Positions 6,727 to 7,175 of a DNA stretch of 7,175 nucleotides are shown in pieces. Under the pieces are notes generated by a model, which did no database searches, had not been told where the DNA came from, and worked only from the letters and a program-made list of their open reading frames with translations. Source of the DNA: an uncultured Candidatus Saccharibacteria bacterium (GTDB lineage: Bacteria; Patescibacteria; Saccharimonadia; Saccharimonadales; Nanosynbacteraceae); assembly GCA_947097375.1 (NCBI GenBank), contig CAMURE010000028.1, positions 1 through 7,175 of the forward strand, read 5' to 3'. The position numbers and the translations under genes were made by a program. How positions within the stretch are numbered: the first letter of the stretch is position 1; each line of letters begins with the position of its first letter.

Positions 6727-6755
6727 TTGCCTGGGTATGTCGGGTCGTGTATAAT
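6727..6755 (+). promoter_or_regulatory. tRNA-Leu(UAG) promoter
   Basis: TTGCCT (6727-6732, 4 of 6), a 17-base spacer, perfect TATAAT (6750-6755). It shares GGTCGTGTATAAT plus GGTAG four bases later with the tRNA-Leu(CAG) promoter. The start near 6762 would give a 5' leader of about 45 nt to be removed by RNase P, much longer than at the other tRNA. Confidence 0.7.
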
Positions 6756-6806
6756 TGGGGGTAGATGCGCCCAAAGACACGGCGTATATCTTTGACAAGT
6801 AGCTAT

Positions 6807-6891
6807 GCGGATGTGGTGGAATTGGTAGACACGCATGCCTTAGGAGCATGTGCCTCACGGCGTGAAGGTTCAAGTCCTTTCATCCGCACCA
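6807..6891 (+). tRNA. tRNA-Leu, anticodon UAG
   Basis: An 85-nt gene with encoded CCA. The acceptor stem GCGGATG / CATCCGC is perfect, with discriminator A. The anticodon stem CATGC/GCATG encloses loop CTTAGGA with anticodon TAG at 6841-6843, reading CUA and, by wobble, other CUN codons. The variable arm is long (class II). The T-loop TTCAAGT and 3' half are identical to tRNA-Leu(CAG). The two isoacceptors diverge mainly in the anticodon arm and variable arm, consistent with old duplication or with shared leucine identity constraints. Together they cover CUG twice. Confidence 0.97.
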
Positions 6892-6911
6892 AGATATGAT
6901 TTTCAAAAATT

Positions 6912-6939
6912 GTCGCCTAAATCGGCGACTTTTTGTTTT
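6912..6939 (+). terminator. Rho-independent terminator of tRNA-Leu(UAG)
   Basis: Stem GTCGCC (6912-6917), loop TAAATC, stem GGCGAC (6924-6929), followed by TTTTTGTTTT. The 6-bp perfect GC-rich stem and strong T-run, 20 bases past the tRNA 3' end, make a textbook intrinsic terminator. Confidence 0.9.
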
Positions 6940-6953
6940 CTCATGCATTATTA

Positions 6954-6983
6954 TTGACTATGCCAAAACGCCTATGCTACAAT
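6954..6983 (+). promoter_or_regulatory. Promoter of the signal-peptide protein gene
   Basis: TTGACT (6954-6959, 5 of 6), an 18-base spacer, TACAAT (6978-6983, 5 of 6) with TGC directly before it. The extended -10 TGCTACAAT is identical to that of the trmH-family gene. A start near 6990 gives a leader of roughly 58 bases. Confidence 0.7.
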
Positions 6984-7047
6984 CACGCCAAGGCAAACAA
7001 TAACACAAGACATCTACAGAGGTGATCGAAGGGGGTTATATTATACT

Positions 7048-7175
7048 ATGAGTAAATCAAATCATTATTTCCAGCGACAGCGTATTGGTCTGGCGGTTGT
7101 CGGTGGTATCATGGCACTGTTGGTAGCGTTTAGCTTGACACCAACATTTGCGGGTGTTGTCGCGACCATCACCAA
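7048..7175 (+). CDS. Secreted or membrane-anchored protein, N-terminus only (cut by right edge)
   Basis: The 42 visible codons encode a Sec-type signal sequence. It has a basic start (MSKSNHYFQRQR), a hydrophobic core (IGLAVVGGIMALLVAFSL, 13-30), and a likely signal peptidase I site after TPTFA (residue 35), followed by GVVATIT. No lipobox cysteine and no twin-arginine motif are seen, so export by Sec or retention by an uncleaved anchor are the options. The mature protein is outside the window and I do not recognise the family. The ATG is preceded by AAGGGGG (7029-7035) at a long 12-base spacing, and by a better Shine-Dalgarno core GAGGTGAT (7019-7026) that is 21 bases away. A clear promoter lies upstream, and the preceding tRNA unit is terminated. 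Confidence 0.8.
   Translation, partial: MSKSNHYFQRQRIGLAVVGGIMALLVAFSLTPTFAGVVATIT

Noticed and set aside
6792..6797. TTGACA just before tRNA-Leu(UAG)
   Set aside because: A matching -10 would fall inside the tRNA, so it cannot drive this gene; the TTGCCT/TATAAT pair upstream is the better promoter.
6669..6836. 56-residue N-terminal extension of the flavoprotein
   Set aside because: The upstream ATG lies inside tRNA-Leu(UAG) on the opposite strand and the extension crosses both divergent promoters; the ATG at 6668 has a Shine-Dalgarno.
7022..7051. GTG-initiated 9-codon frame upstream of the right-edge gene
   Set aside because: Too short and without its own signals to be listed as a gene; kept only as part of the finding on the odd leader.
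1..7175. CRISPR array, insertion sequence, toxin-antitoxin or defence genes
   Set aside because: No direct repeats with regular spacers, transposase-like frames, terminal repeats or recognisable defence domains were found; the protein genes whose family I can identify are housekeeping or metabolic.

Overview
The window looks like ordinary chromosome from a small-genome bacterium. My best guess is the Candidate Phyla Radiation, most likely Saccharibacteria (TM7). That rests on base composition near balanced G+C by eye, short intergenic gaps, isolated housekeeping genes each with their own promoter, and several starts that appear to lack a ribosome binding site. TGA ends trmH and the flavoprotein gene as a normal stop, which argues against the UGA-recoding CPR lineages (Gracilibacteria, Absconditabacteria). 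No rRNA or phylogenetic marker was compared, so the assignment is inference.

Layout. On the minus strand, reading from right to left, are a GlcD-like FAD-binding oxidoreductase (6668-5064), tRNA-Leu(CAG) (5003-4917) with a terminator, a DUF1905 protein (4800-4522), a TrmH-family RNA methyltransferase (4437-3910), hisS (3846-2509), tig (2482-1196), clpP (1177-578) and the N-terminal half of thyA (448-1, cut by the left edge). On the plus strand are tRNA-Leu(UAG) (6807-6891) with its own promoter and terminator, and the first 42 codons of a protein with a Sec-type signal peptide (7048 to the right edge).

How the genes fit together. tig and clpP form a two-gene protein quality-control operon: a ribosome-bound chaperone followed 18 bases later by the ClpP protease subunit. 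HisRS, the tRNA/rRNA methylase and two leucine tRNAs serve translation. ThyA makes dTMP. The flavoprotein is the only clear redox enzyme; it sits between two oppositely oriented leucine tRNA genes.

The most informative signal is regulatory. Seven protein-gene promoters can be read by eye, and all seven have an extended -10 element (TGN directly before a TATAAT-like hexamer). At trmH, tig and hisS the -10 lies only 7, 8 and 10 bases before the ATG and no Shine-Dalgarno sequence is present, so these mRNAs are predicted to be leaderless or nearly so. thyA, the flavoprotein and the secreted-protein gene have purine-rich Shine-Dalgarno tracts. The two tRNA genes share a different promoter block. 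I see no CRISPR array, insertion sequence, phage gene or recognisable defence system.
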